From Halichoerus grypus (Eukaryota; Chordata; Mammalia; Carnivora; Phocidae): a stretch of DNA of 64,000 nt. A program made the position numbers and the translations under genes. The notes under the pieces are model-generated. The model worked only from the letters and a program-made list of their open reading frames with translations, had not been told where the DNA came from and ran no database searches. Shown in pieces: positions 23,162 through 34,190 of this stretch. The stretch covers positions 142,614,308-142,678,307 of the forward strand of contig NC_135717.1 of assembly GCF_964656455.1 (NCBI RefSeq), in the 5' to 3' direction. Each line of letters begins with the position of its first letter. Position 1 is the first letter of the stretch.

Positions 23162-23785
23162 ATTTTCCTTTGGCATAGGCAACCACCAATAGGAAACCAC
23201 TAATCTATTTTCTATCTCTATATATTTGCCTATTCTGGACATTTCATATTAAGGTAATCATATATGGTCTTTTGTGACTGACTGATGTCTTTCATTTAGC
23301 ATAATGCTCTCAAGTTCCATCCATGCTGTAGCATGTATCAGAACTTCATTTCTTTTTACTGTTGAATAATATTTCATTTTGTGGATTGTACTATATTTTG
23401 TTTATCCATTCAGCATTGGATAGACATTTGGGTTGTTTCTACTGTTTGGTATTACAATTAAGGCTGCTCTAAGAATTCATCTACAGGTTTTTGTGTGGGC
23501 ATATTTTCATTTGTTTGGATACATACCTAGGAGTTAAATTGCTGGGTTATATAGTAACTCCATGTGCAATATTTTGAGGAATTTCCAATGTATGAAGGTC
23601 CAAATTTCACCATATCCCTGCCAACACTTGTTATTATCTATTTTATAGCAGCAATTCTGGGGGGGAGATGATACCCCATCCTGGTTTTGATTTGCATTTC
23701 CTAATGAGTAATGAAATTGAGCATCTTTTAATGTGCCTATAATCTTTGGAGAGATATCTGTTTGAATTCTTTACATGAATCTAAA
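23162..23785 (-). mobile_element. Old L1M, antisense, right half
   Basis: Continues from 16616: 'GGCAACCACC', 'TTGCCTATTCTGGACATTTC' near 23227, 'GTAGCATGTATCAGAACTTC' near 23329 and 'GGTTTTGATTTGCATTTCC' near 23683. It extends into the ORF2 C-terminal region and fades out near 23,785. Confidence 0.85.
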
Positions 23786-24712
23786 TTTAAGATGATCTTG
23801 TCTTGATTTTTCAGATTTTGAGGAGATTTTCAAAGGGATCTTTCACTTGTCACTGTAAGTACTGTTAGAGTGTAGCAAAAACAAACAAATCATTTAATGG
23901 GGGTCATTAGGAAATTGAAACGATATTTCTTTATTAGTGGTGGCGTTTACTTTTGGATCTCAGCCATTGTTGATTTATACAAAATATTAAACCACGAACC
24001 ATGTCTTCAAAGCTTGAGATTTTTCCCTAAAATATACATAGACTTGAAATACAGATGTGTAATTTCTTGGTTATTTAACACTATATGTTTAATTTTTCTT
24101 CTTATAATTCCAAGTATGTCTCACTCTAGGGAAAAAAAAAACCAGAATAAAAATACCTATATTTCCAAAACAAATAAGTTAGGGTAAGATCATATATAAA
24201 TTATAAAGTTTTTTTTTTTTTTTTGCTAAAAAATAAGAAATAAATGATTAAAGGATTCTTTTAAAGCATTCATCCACTGGATTTAATTACCTGACTAATT
24301 AATATTGAGTTTATACAAAATATTTGTGAAACGTAAATGGAAAAAAATCCTGTATCTCTATATCATATTCAAATAACAACATATGCAGAAATAAATACAA
24401 GTCAAGTCTCCCAGTATCATTAAATCAGTCTGACTAAAAGTGCATTACTGTTTCCTCTGTGGTATGGAGGAAATGGCACTAGAATTGGAAACAGAAGAAT
24501 TAACTTTATGGCCTAGGTATGCAGCATAATAGGCATGAACTTAGGCAAGAGAGAAGAAAATACTTGGTAAATTCTGAAGTCTTATGCAAACATAAGGTGT
24601 TAATAGTTCTAAATCTGACAGTGAAAAGGAATATAAAGAACAGAAGACAGCAGGGTAACTCATCTGAGGGTTACATAATAGGATATATTATATAGGTTGT
24701 ATAACAGGATAT
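23786..24712. other. Unassigned AT-rich DNA
   Basis: No recognisable repeat apart from a T-run near 24,209-24,224. A 96-codon open frame at 23897-24187 lacks any domain. Confidence 0.55.
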
Positions 24713-24769
24713 ATGTACAATTGACCTTTGAACACTGTTGACCCCCCTGAACAATCAAAAATCTGGTAT

Positions 24770-24784
24770 AAACTTTGACTCTTT
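24770..24784. repeat. Left TSD of SINE
   Basis: AAACTTTGACTCTTT is matched at 24984-24998 with one mismatch (G for A). Confidence 0.88.
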
Positions 24785-24983
24785 AAAAATTTATTTATTT
24801 TATTTTAGGGAGAGAGAGAGAGAGTGTGTGAGTGGCAGAGGGACAGAAGGAGGAGAGAATCTCAAGCAGACTCCCCACTGAGCTTAAAGCCTAACGTGGG
24901 GCTTGATCTCAAGACACTGAGATCATGACTTGAGCTGAAATCAAGAGTCAGACACTCAACCAACTGAGCCATCCAGGCACCCC
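24785..24983 (-). mobile_element. SINEC, older copy, antisense
   Basis: AAAAATTTATTTATTTTATTTTAGG tail side, GA-rich body, reversed head ending GAGCCATCCAGGCACCCC. More diverged than other copies. Confidence 0.94.
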
Positions 24984-25254
24984 AAACTTTGGCTCTTTGA
25001 AAACTTAACTATAATAGCCTATTTTTGACTGGAAGCCTTACCAACAGCATAAACAGTCAGTTAACACAGTATATATATACCAGTATACCTAGACTGGTTT
25101 TGAAAAAAATGTCTGTGAGAGAACATATATTGAAAAGATTTTTAAAAATACAATGGCTTGTGGTAATACCTACAACATGACAACTTGCACACTTGCTTCT
25201 AGAGAGAATTCTATAATAAGCAAATTTATGATAACAAAACTAACATTAACTTTC

Positions 25255-25740
25255 AAACCCTCTCAACAGCTATCCTGCTAAGTTTCTCTGGTCAAAATGC
25301 TCTCTTAGTCTATAAATTATTTCAAAATTTCTCCTTTTTACATCCTATCCTCTGTTGCTCTCCCTGTCAGCAAATGGTCTCCCTTGTTATTTCACAGAAG
25401 AAAAGGATTCAACTTCCTCCCACTTATCTTGCAAACCATATATCTGTACTCATTCTCTCCTTTGCCTTTCCCCTTTCAAAAGAGTTGTCCCTCATCTTAT
25501 CCAAGCCCAATCCTTCTATTTGTGCTTCTATTTTAGACCCTCTAACTTCTCAGGAACCTCAACTCATATCATTGGTTATTATTTCTCTTTCCTTTATATC
25601 CAGGTTTTCCCTTTCAACTGTTTGCATTTAAACATGAGCAAGCCTGTTATCCAACAAACAACAAGCACAAGACCTTCCTACACCATACAACCTTATCTAG
25701 CTAAAAACTCATTTCCTTCCTGCTTCTGTTAAAGATATGG
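25255..25740 (+). mobile_element. L2 LINE, ORF2 internal fragment
   Basis: Pyrimidine-rich plus strand with the L2 RT-region word order: 'GTTGTCCCTCATCTTATCCA', 'TCTATTTGTGCTTCTA' followed by TTTTAGACCC, then 'CTTTCAACTGTTTGCA'. The open frames at 25355-25732 and 25374-25631 are by-products of the biased composition. Confidence 0.6.
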
Positions 25741-26204
25741 AAGAGTTTTGAAAAATTTAAAAATATTTTTCTAACTCTTAAAAGCTACATAAAAGACCTT
25801 TTCAAATTGTATTAAAAGAAAAATAATTGCAATCTAATTCACAATATTTTCCTAAAACATTCAACTGCTGAACTATACATTTCTAGATAATTATTTATAA
25901 TTTTATTTTAGCTCAATGACATTTGCTTAAATATGAAGGTGATATATTGTGAATTTCCTATCCTTGCATATCATTTGATGAGTCTAGATATTCTGAATAT
26001 TTCCAATGACACATTACAAAATCCGTAATAGTCTATGATAAAAATTGCATTTCACTGGAACTTTCTCTAGTTTTACTAAGAAAAAAAATTCCTCCTAATG
26101 AAAGTGCAACAAAGTTATATTGTAATAGTGTAAAAACTCCTTGCTTACCCTGATAAAGATTTACAAACTAATTAAAATATGAACTGGACTTTGTCTAACC
26201 CAAT
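25741..26204. other. Unassigned AT-rich DNA
   Basis: No recognised feature. Confidence 0.55.
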
Positions 26205-26627
26205 AGCGTTCTCAAACAAAATCCAAGGGACCCTGAATAGAAAAAAAAAAAAAAAATGAAATGAAATTTTATAGAACTTAAAACTAAAAGATTACAAAGT
26301 TTACTACAAAGCTACAGTAATTAATACAGTGTGATACTGAAATAAAGATATTCAAATAAACCAATGACTAGAATAGGAAGTCAAGAAACAGATTTACATA
26401 AATAAATATTCCAATGCCAGTCAGTGGAGAATGGGTGGCATTTTCAATAATTGGTATTAGAAAATTAAATACAAATAGGAAAAAATATATTTCTACTCTT
26501 ATGTTTATCATAATAAAGAAGAAATTCAATTCCGACTATTGATGCAAATGAGAAAGGTAAAACAATAATACTTATAAAGGGAACAGAGTGGTATATCTTC
26601 ATGACCTTAGATTAGGCAAAAAATTTT

Positions 26628-26740
26628 TTCTTTCCTTCTTTCTTTCTTCCTTCCTTCCTTCCTTAGGCCTTGAACTCAGGACTCTGAGATTAAGACCTGA
26701 GCTGAGATCAGGAGTCAGACACTTAACTGACTGAGTGATT
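26628..26740 (-). mobile_element. Truncated old SINEC, antisense, with pyrimidine microsatellite tail
   Basis: The reversed middle and head are recognisable ('GGACTCTGAGATTAAGACCT', 'AGTCAGACACTTAACTGACT'), but the SINE tail and body have been replaced by a TTTC/TTCC tract (26630-26664). It interrupts the L1M between ORF2 words. Confidence 0.75.
26630..26664. repeat. (CTTT)n/(CTTC)n microsatellite
   Basis: A tetranucleotide pyrimidine tract marking the degenerate tail of the antisense SINE. Confidence 0.9.
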
Positions 26741-27496
26741 TCTTAAGCAGAGCACACAAAAGAAATTCACTAAAAATTACTAACTGTACAACATTAAATT
26801 AAGAACATCTATTCATCAAAAATTATCAAGAGAATTAATAAGTAAGACATACTAGAAGAAAACATTCACAATAAACACAACTGACAAAGGACTCATCCAG
26901 AATATATAAAGAACTCTTGTTAAACAATAATAAAAAGATAACTCAATTTAAAAAAAACGGTCAAAAGTCTGACTAAACGCTTCACAAAATAATGTTATTG
27001 TAATGGTCAATAAGCATATGAGAAGTTTCATATTATTTATTATCAAAGAAATTAAAATTAAAACCATAAAGCAGTGACTTAAATTAAGAGAATATTCCAA
27101 AGTTAGAACAGAGATGGAGCAAGGAAAAGCTTCATACACTGCCAGTGGCAGTGTACATTAGTACGGCCACTTTAGCAGGCTTTTCTAGGTAGTATTTATG
27201 AAAGCTAAACCTACCACTTATACTAGACCTCTACACTTAGACAATCCTAAAAATGCATAGGTATACCAAATAACTTGCACATAGCAGCTTTATTTATAAT
27301 ACTCAAGTATTTGAAAAAAAAAAAGGGCAAAAAAACCATAGAATGGATATTTAGATTGTATATGGGCATACATAGAGGAATACTATACAGCAACAAAAAG
27401 GAACAAATTCGTGATAACAACAAGAGCACAAATGGATCTCACATACATAATTTTGATTGGAAGAAGCCATACATGCTAAATGATGATGTAGGAAAG

Positions 27497-28053
27497 ACAA
27501 CATTAGGGTTTGAAGCCAATGGCCAAGAAAGAATTCTTGAGACGTCTTTGGTGCAAAAAGGTGATTTTATTAAAGCATGGGGACAGGATCCGTGGGCAGA
27601 AAGAGCTGCACTGGGGTCCTGAAGAGTGGCCCATTATATACTTTCAAGTTGGGAGGGGGTTAGGGAAAGCATAAGTCTCTAAGGAATTTTGGAAGCAAGG
27701 TTTCCAGGACCCTGAGAGGGCTAGCTATTTATTACCATCTAATAAAACCTTAGTCATGAGACCCTTCAGATGTATATCAGTGGGCCATATGCTTGGGGGA
27801 TGATTGCCAACACATATCTTGGGGAGTTTAGAGATAAAGGAAGTTTCCAAAGGAATTTTTATATGTTAAAGTAGACTTACAGGATCCTGGGGGTTGGGGT
27901 TCAGGCTCGGATTACCTTCTGCCCTTATGAAAGTATTAACATCAAGGCAGTTGAGTCCCTAGAGGAAGGTCACTCTGCCTGTTTCAAGGACTTGTCAATG
28001 GGCTGTAGGTAGTAAGGAAATTTAATAATTTTCTGTCTGCCTTTGTTTCCCCA
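27497..28053 (-). mobile_element. Solo LTR (ERV1-type), antisense
   Basis: On the minus strand it begins TGTGGGGAAACA (28053 down), has a TATA-like motif GTATATAATGGGCC (about 27,637 to 27,624), a polyadenylation signal inside TTTAATAAAATC (about 27,577 to 27,566) and ends near 27,497. A promoter-like box followed about 60-70 bases later by a poly(A) signal is the U3-R-U5 layout of an LTR. No internal region is attached, so it is the product of recombination between two LTRs. The exact left edge and TSD are unclear. Confidence 0.75.
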
Positions 28054-28321
28054 CATCCAATGTATTCAATTTATTTTAGCTTCAAGGATAGGTGAAACAA
28101 ATCTATCACAATAGATATCAGAATATTAGTTATATCTGAAGAAAGATACCTTGGGATGGAGCACAGATTAGGGGAATATTCTGGAGTTGAATACCTTGAT
28201 CTGGGTAGTGGTTAGATAGGTATATTCATGTGTAAAAATCATATGTTAATATTCCTCCAGCCATACACTTAAAATTAATGCAATTAACTATATAGATGTG
28301 GACTTCAATTTTAAAATAAAC

Positions 28322-28354
28322 GCACACACGCACACACACACACACACACACACA
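28322..28354. repeat. (CA)n microsatellite at L1M 3' end
   Basis: CA units with one CG interruption follow the L1M tail. Confidence 0.95.
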
Positions 28355-28359
28355 ATCAA

Positions 28360-29059
28360 ATAGGTAAGATCAAATGCTTTGAAAATGTAGAGAAGAAAGC
28401 CATTACTTTCAGCTATAGAAACTCAGGTGAGATCACTGAAAAGATGCCCCACTAAATATCCCCTCCTACTAAATGCTTCATGCCTAAGACTGAGTATAAG
28501 CAAATCTGAAAAACAGTCTGGTTAAATTTTTTATACGGATACATAATGACTCCCTTCTATTTTCTTCATGCTTTGTGAGGCTTTGCTGACAAGATCATGA
28601 ATCTTTTTAAATTAATATCCTGACATGATGAATTACTTTTGAAAATGGAAAAAAAAATTTTAAGGAAAATGTTTCTCTCTTCATAATAATTGATAATTTT
28701 ATCCCATAACACTAGTATTCTTAAATTGTTATGTCCTTTTTCCTTCAAATGAGGCACATAGTTGTTAACCTGGATGTGGTTTTCAAATAGGAATTTAGCA
28801 CAGAGCTTGTCTCTTCAGGTACTTATGCTTCTCAGGATGCCTACCATCCTCCCATCTATCCCCATATTATTGATATCTCTTGAAAAATGCTTATATTAGT
28901 TTATTTTGGTGCATATTTAATTTTGTGTTGCTAATAGATTCCTAATTAAATGATAAAAATGAATGAATTAAACATATTTCACATAATACTTGATGTTAAA
29001 ATTATAGTCTATGTACAAAAATGAAAATAAAGTATAAAAGATGATTTATTAACTTGATA
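28360..29059. other. Unassigned AT-rich DNA
   Basis: No recognised repeat, ORF or RNA gene. Confidence 0.55.
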
Positions 29060-29063
29060 AAGC
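29060..29063. repeat. 4-bp target duplication of LTR
   Basis: AAGC before the LTR and AAGC at 29629-29632 after it. Four bases is the usual class I ERV footprint, but so short a match can be chance. Confidence 0.55.
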
Positions 29064-29628
29064 TGAAGGGGAGCAAAATATACCACCCCAAAATATGCCT
29101 CTTTGGCACATTGATTTTTTTAATGGCTATTTTTAAGAAACATCAGGCACAAGGGAAGCTCTGAAAAGTGAATAAAAGTTACCATTTTGTAAGACACATT
29201 TACATTTTAGAAGGGAAATCTTCATTTGTAAGGGGATCTCCTTTGCATACTAGGAAGAAGAGTATATATCTAATTCTTTAGAAACTGTTATCAAAAAAGG
29301 CAAAGACTTAAATTTGCATTATAATCTTTCTTTTATTTACTGCGTTTTTCCTGGTAACCTACCATAACTGTCCTTCTCATCCACAAGCACCCCTTCAGCA
29401 CACACACATGTTCTTTTGTCTTTAGCTGAAAATGATATTTAAGTTGTTTGCTTTGGCCATTTTAGAGAGTTACTCAGTTTTCCAGGGTCTTTCCCATTTA
29501 TACAGGAGGTATACGTGTTATTAAACTTCTGTTTTTCTCCCGTTACTCTATCTTTTATTAATTTAATTATTAGATCAGTCAGCCAAAGACCCTAGAAGGG
29601 AAGAAGGGAAAACTTTTCTGCCCCTATA
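29064..29628 (+). mobile_element. Solo LTR (ERV1/MER4-like), 565 bp
   Basis: Begins TGAAGGGGAGCAAAATATAC and ends CCCCTATA (terminal CA decayed to TA). Near the 3' end 'GTGTTATTAAACTTCTG' and the CCTAGAAGGGAAGA stretch are family-like. It shares the CCCCAAAAT-ATGCC/GTGCC and TTTGGCACA words with the reverse complement of the LTR at 30839-31315. Confidence 0.65.
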
Positions 29629-29632
29629 AAGC

Positions 29633-30539
29633 TTATAGTTATTTTTCAAAGTAAAGCTGTGTAAGAAAAACTTTAGCACCACGAATGTCAATTATCAAGT
29701 GAAATGCATTGAATTTCTTAGATATATATAAAATCTATATCTTCTATCTCATATAAAATGTATGGCTTAATAAATCTCTTCTTCTTTGAGACAATCAAAG
29801 CAAAAAATTTTGCATAATAAAACAATTTAAGAAAATAATTAAAATCATGAATACAATTTAAAGGATAATTATTCCTTTCTTCTAAACCATTTGTTCTACT
29901 TGGTCATGATGTACATGAGATGAAATGAAGAGTAAGCAATAAATTTGTAGTTTGCAAGTTACTGCAAAATTGATAAAATCCATTTGAATACTAAAAATAC
30001 TCTGAGTTTAGCAAAAATTATTAATCAACTGGAATATAATTTATCTTCAGCTTTGTGAGCCAACATAAGAATCCACATATCAAAAATACCATTCAGGATT
30101 AAAGTAGTACCATTTAAAAATAATTTTTCTTACTCTTTGTCCTATTTGTCTCCTTACCTTTTCAAACTGTTTTCTTTCACAGTCAAAAATTTAAAATATG
30201 ATATTAATATAGTATTACTTCCTAAATTTAACATTCTCATCCTTTGGTGTGAGCAGTGGTTTTTAAAAATCTAAGCTTTGAAACAGTCATTGTCTACTAC
30301 TACTGCATTCATATTCCCTGTCCCCTAGGTCTACGGTCCCTGCCTATAAGTAACTCTTGTTCCCCAATACTGAAAATCTGCTTGTTTCTTCTTTGATGCT
30401 CTTCTATATGCTGGTATTGATGAATGTAGCTTTCATAAGAAGTGGAGAAGTGATTGAAGATTTTCTGCTTAAAATGAGAAAGGAGGCAGGGAAGAAGATC
30501 TATAACCAAAATGAGGGGAAAATAGCAAACTGAACCTTT
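29633..30539. other. Unassigned AT-rich DNA
   Basis: No recognised feature; a 66-codon minus frame at 30309-30509 has no domain. Confidence 0.5.
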
Positions 30540-30590
30540 ATATTGTCCTTCAACTTGCTATTTTTCCCTCAATCAATGCTATCTATTCCT

Positions 30591-30605
30591 TCCAAGATTA
30601 TTTTT
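30591..30605. repeat. Left TSD of tiny L1 insertion
   Basis: TCCAAGATTATTTTT is repeated exactly at 30687-30701. Confidence 0.9.
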
Positions 30606-30686
30606 TTTTAATTTTTTTATTGTTATGTTAATCCCCATACATTACATCATTAGTTTTAGATATAGTGTTCCATGATTCATTGTTTG
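30606..30686 (-). mobile_element. 81-bp L1 3' terminus, antisense
   Basis: T-rich start, then 'GTTATGTTAATCCCCATACA', 'TTACATCATTAGTTTTAG' and 'GTTCCATGATTCATTGTTTG': only the last bases of the younger L1 3' UTR. The perfect 15-bp TSD shows it is a complete, extremely 5'-truncated insertion rather than a remnant. Confidence 0.93.
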
Positions 30687-30838
30687 TCCAAGATTATTTT
30701 TAAATGCAAATATGATCATGTCACTTTATGTGAATTGGCAATGTCTTTCCTTTGATCCTTGGATTGAATTTGAAATCCTCAACATAGCATCCATCATTTA
30801 GTTCATGCCTATCAAAACCCAGGTTCTATTGGCTATAG

Positions 30839-31315
30839 TGTTGGGGAGGAAAAAAAATTCTCTATTCTTTTAAGCTTCTTCTGGCTGGTCTAAGAACTAA
30901 ATTGACATGAGGCAGATTAACAAGAAAAAATCAAATTTAATTTCACATGTACTGGAAACCCACATACATGAGAGGTTCCAAGACAAAAAGTTAAAGTGAG
31001 GTATATACGTGCTATCCTAAGCTAAGGAATAAGACAGGGACCTGGGGCTTCAAAAGGAAGGAGGACAATTCACAAGGCAGTAAGAAGAGCAGACGTTGGG
31101 TAATTACATGTTTGTCTTGCCATACAGATGGATCACTCAGGTAAAATTTATCTCTGGTAATAACTTGGATTCTGGAAAAGATCCCCAATTTAGACTGTTA
31201 CAGTAGTAATGGAGGAGCAAAACATTCACATGAGCCTGCAGAGTCTCAACTGGCTTCAACTCAAAATAATCCACATGCCAATGTGGCACATTTTGGGGAG
31301 ACTTGTTCTGAACTC
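30839..31315 (-). mobile_element. Solo LTR (ERV1/MER4-like), antisense
   Basis: On the minus strand it ends TTCCTCCCCAACA at 30839; its start near 31,315 reads 'TTCAGAACAAGTCTCCCCAA' followed by a TGTGCCACATTGGC word. An 86-codon plus frame (31209-31469) begins inside it and runs past its end; it is not a gene. Related to the LTR at 29064-29628 but inverted. Confidence 0.6.
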
Positions 31316-32619
31316 CTTTAATCCTTTTTCAGAAATAAAGTTTCAGCTGATTACTCGAGTGAAGCAATCTAATTGGAACAAAATTCCAATACTAATTGGA
31401 ACAAAATGGATGCTGCACATATTCCAAGCAATGCCAAAAAAAGAGCTTTGGAATGGAATATTGGCCTAACTCTCTTCTCCTGCAAGCTTTAACTATGATT
31501 AATCCTGCAGGGCTTCCAAAATAAGAGCATATTTAGCATAGGAAGGGTATTATGGCTATGCAAACCTTTCATAAATAAATGCTAAAAAAATAAGGAAACT
31601 CCTTAAACTAATTTTATACAAAATATATTTAAAGGAACTAAGTCCTTGATATTCTTTGCCATAAGATATTCCATTTTAACTCATAATTTATTTGAATAAA
31701 AAGCTGAGTAAATACATATGAATATATATGTTTACTATATAATATTTATTAAATATATGTATAAATATTTAATAAAAAATAATTGCTTCTCAGGTCACAT
31801 TTCCTTGCTGGTAGAGATGAACTATTCAAGACACAAGAGCTAAACATAGAACTAAATGACAGCTCAATGATATCTGTTCATGTCACTTATCAGTAAATAT
31901 CAATGACTTAAGCCCAATTCCTTCAAAATCCATTCAAGATTAAACAATCTTTTTTTTTCTTCTTAGATATAGTCTGAAAGGTACCTCTAGCTATTCTACT
32001 GTGACTAAAATTTTTCTAATCTTTCAGTGCTGGTGATATAGACATGTTTCCAACATGTCCCAAAATGTATCTCATAGACTACAAGTTTTCTAAGGATTTT
32101 AAGAGGTGTTTTCTTAAAAAAAAAAAAAAAAGTTCAAATACAGTTGGAAAATTATGGGTTAAAAAACATTAACTAGGTTTTTCTACTGCAGGACTTCTTA
32201 GATATTTAATAGTCTAATATGCATTAAGATTCAACAATGGTAAAATAAAGTATGCTGCAATTCTTAAAAGTATTTAATAAGTGCATATTTAAAGAAAAAG
32301 AGATAATTACTTACAAAATTTTGAAAGGGCTGGCAGAAGCATGTTGATGGGTAATCTGCTTATAGTATTCTAACTTACATTACCAAAACTAAACATAGTT
32401 TCTCCTACTAATAACTTGTTTATTATCTGACTAGAATGATCGTATAACATTTTTTTGTTTTCATTAAAATAACCTAAGAAATTGAAAGCATCCTTTGCTT
32501 TAACTGCTATGATTTGGAAGATCTCAAATGTTATTTCCTTTGTAACCCTCTCACCATGCAAGTAATTATGTAGTCCATCCTCTCTCATATTGCCATTTTA
32601 TTTTCTTCATAACATATGT
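31316..32619. other. Unassigned AT-rich DNA
   Basis: Very AT-rich at 31,690-31,785 (TATATTTATTAAATATATG-like palindromic runs) and an A-run at 32,117-32,132. Nothing else recognised. Confidence 0.5.
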
Positions 32620-32731
32620 AGGCTCCCATCTGCCTCCTCCCTCTAGAATTGTTGTCTACTTCATCGCTATAGTCCCAATTCCTAAGTAGTGTTTAACACA
32701 TACAATTAATATTGGTTAAATGAATGAACAG
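32620..32731 (+). mobile_element. L2 LINE 3' terminus (short)
   Basis: 'CTAGAATTGTTGTCTACTTC' to 'ATATTGGTTAAATGAATGAA' is the diverged L2 tail pattern (tract ending 'ttgttgaatgaatga'). Confidence 0.5.
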
Positions 32732-32765
32732 ATTCATTAGGGCTTTATGGCTTGTAGCACTTTAA

Positions 32766-32976
32766 TTAATTAACTAATTAATTATTTTAAAGATTTTACT
32801 ATTTATTTGATAGAGAGAGGCACAGCGAGAGAGGGAACACAAACTGGAGGAGTGGGAGAGGGAGAAGCAGGCTTCCCGCCGAGTAGGGAGCCCAATGTGG
32901 GGCTCAATCCCAGGACCCTGGGATCATGACCTGAGCCGAAGGCAGACACTTAACAGTTGAGCCACCCAGGCACCCT
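32766..32976 (-). mobile_element. SINEC, antisense
   Basis: An ATTAATTAACTAATTAATTATTTT tail side, AAAGATTTTA, a GA-rich body and a reversed head ending GAGCCACCCAGGCACCCT. The TSD GGCTTGTAGCACTTTAA (32749-32765) matches GGCTCATAGCAATTTAA (32977-32993) with three mismatches, so the copy is older. Confidence 0.94.
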
Positions 32977-32993
32977 GGCTCATAGCAATTTAA

Positions 32994-34190
32994 ACGAAAG
33001 AAAAACATTTTAGAATTACATACATAAAAGTAGTCTAAATCAGGATTAAAAGTCACATGCCCTTCTAAAGGGCAATATCGACCCAGTTAAAGTTTTGCCA
33101 AAATTTTAGTAAAAGATATCAAACCCATAGGTATAGCATCAAAAGTTGTGCAGGTTGTTGTGTGGGAACTTGATGTTCCTCAAGTGGGATGGCTTCACTC
33201 TCCTTTAAACAGTTCACCATTCCCCTCAAAGTGAGAACCCTCCATGTCAATTAACACTGAAAACTATGAAGTAACTGAATAATGTTGTATTTGCCATTTT
33301 TGGAACCCCTTGAGAATTAAAATATAAAACACATTAAAATATAAACCCATTGACTTCGGAGCACTTCACTTCCCAGAAAGAAGCTTGAAACTTGGATATT
33401 TCCAACGTACTTAGCTAAATAATTATTGCCTCAAAAGATTTTTACTTATTTAGTAAGGAGAAAAAAAGCTAAAAGTACAAAAAAATTAATTATAAAGGTT
33501 TATAACAATACTTCACAAAAAATCTTTGAATAGGAGTCTTTTATTTTGCAATGCTTTTATGAAAAGCATTTTGAATGCTATACAAAACAATAATGCAATG
33601 TTAAATTATACTTGCCACAATAATATTTTAAGCTATATTTTCAAATATGGGAAATTTTAAAATTCAGAATGTTGAATTATGTTATTTCTTTTTCAATATT
33701 GTCATTTGTCCATTAAATAAAATGGATTTTAAAGGAGAATCATTTCAGTTTTAAATTATTTTTTGTATTACTTTTGTGCATTTAGTCATGTGCTTGAAAT
33801 TGGATTTTGTCACTATTTGAAAAAGAAGTTTAGCAATGACAAGGAATGTTATATTTTCTGCTTATGCCCCATCTTGACCTGTACTCAACTTGAATTACAT
33901 TAAAAGCAAATTTCAAATTGCATATATATTTTGTTAATAGTAAAAAAAATGTGTCCTTTCATTTGGGAAATGGAAAGCACACTTGACAAAATATTTTCTT
34001 CGCTTCAAGACTGATAAAGTGGGACATGTTACCATTAATGTGATCATTTATTTTGTTCTTCAAATTGGGACAATTCTGAGAGGGCAAGTGGCCTTAAAAT
34101 TAAGTCACAAAATTTTAAATATTTATATATTGGCTTACAAAATTGTTTTATTATTTGTGGTGGTTGTATAAAATGGTTACAATCATAGCT
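32994..34190. other. Unassigned AT-rich DNA
   Basis: About 1.2 kb, AT-rich, no recognised repeat or gene. The 62-codon frame at 33983-34171 has no support. Confidence 0.55.

Larger units (their letters stand above)
24713..25110 (-). mobile_element. Tigger-family DNA transposon relic, split by SINE
   Basis: 'TTGACCTTTGAACACTGTTG' is a diverged Tigger-type terminal inverted repeat, and past the SINE the words 'AACTATAATAGCCTA', 'GGAAGCCTTACCAACAGCAT' and 'AACAGTCAGTTAACAC' follow in family order. The orientation call assumes the usual consensus direction. Non-autonomous, no transposase. Confidence 0.6.
26205..28316 (+). mobile_element. Old L1M, ORF2 C-terminal part and 3' UTR, split by SINE and LTR
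   Basis: 'CAAGGGACCCTGAATAG', 'TACAAAGCTACAGTAATTAA', 'CATCCAGAATATATAAAGAA' near 26,895 and 'GAATACTATACAGCAACAAA' near 27,381 follow L1 order. After the LTR the 3' UTR continues with 'CTATCACAATAGATATCAGA' and 'CATACACTTAAAATTAATGC', ending in AAAATAAAC and a (CA)n tract. Highly decayed. Insertions at 26628-26740 and about 27497-28053. Confidence 0.75.
30540..30830 (+). mobile_element. L2 LINE fragment, split by a tiny L1
   Basis: 'AAATGCAAATATGATCATGT', 'GGCAATGTCTTTCC' and 'TTGAAATCCTCAACATAGCA' follow the L2 RT-tail order ('atcagatcatgtcactcc ... aatggcttcccat ... aaatccaaactcc'). It is interrupted at 30606-30686. Confidence 0.5.
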
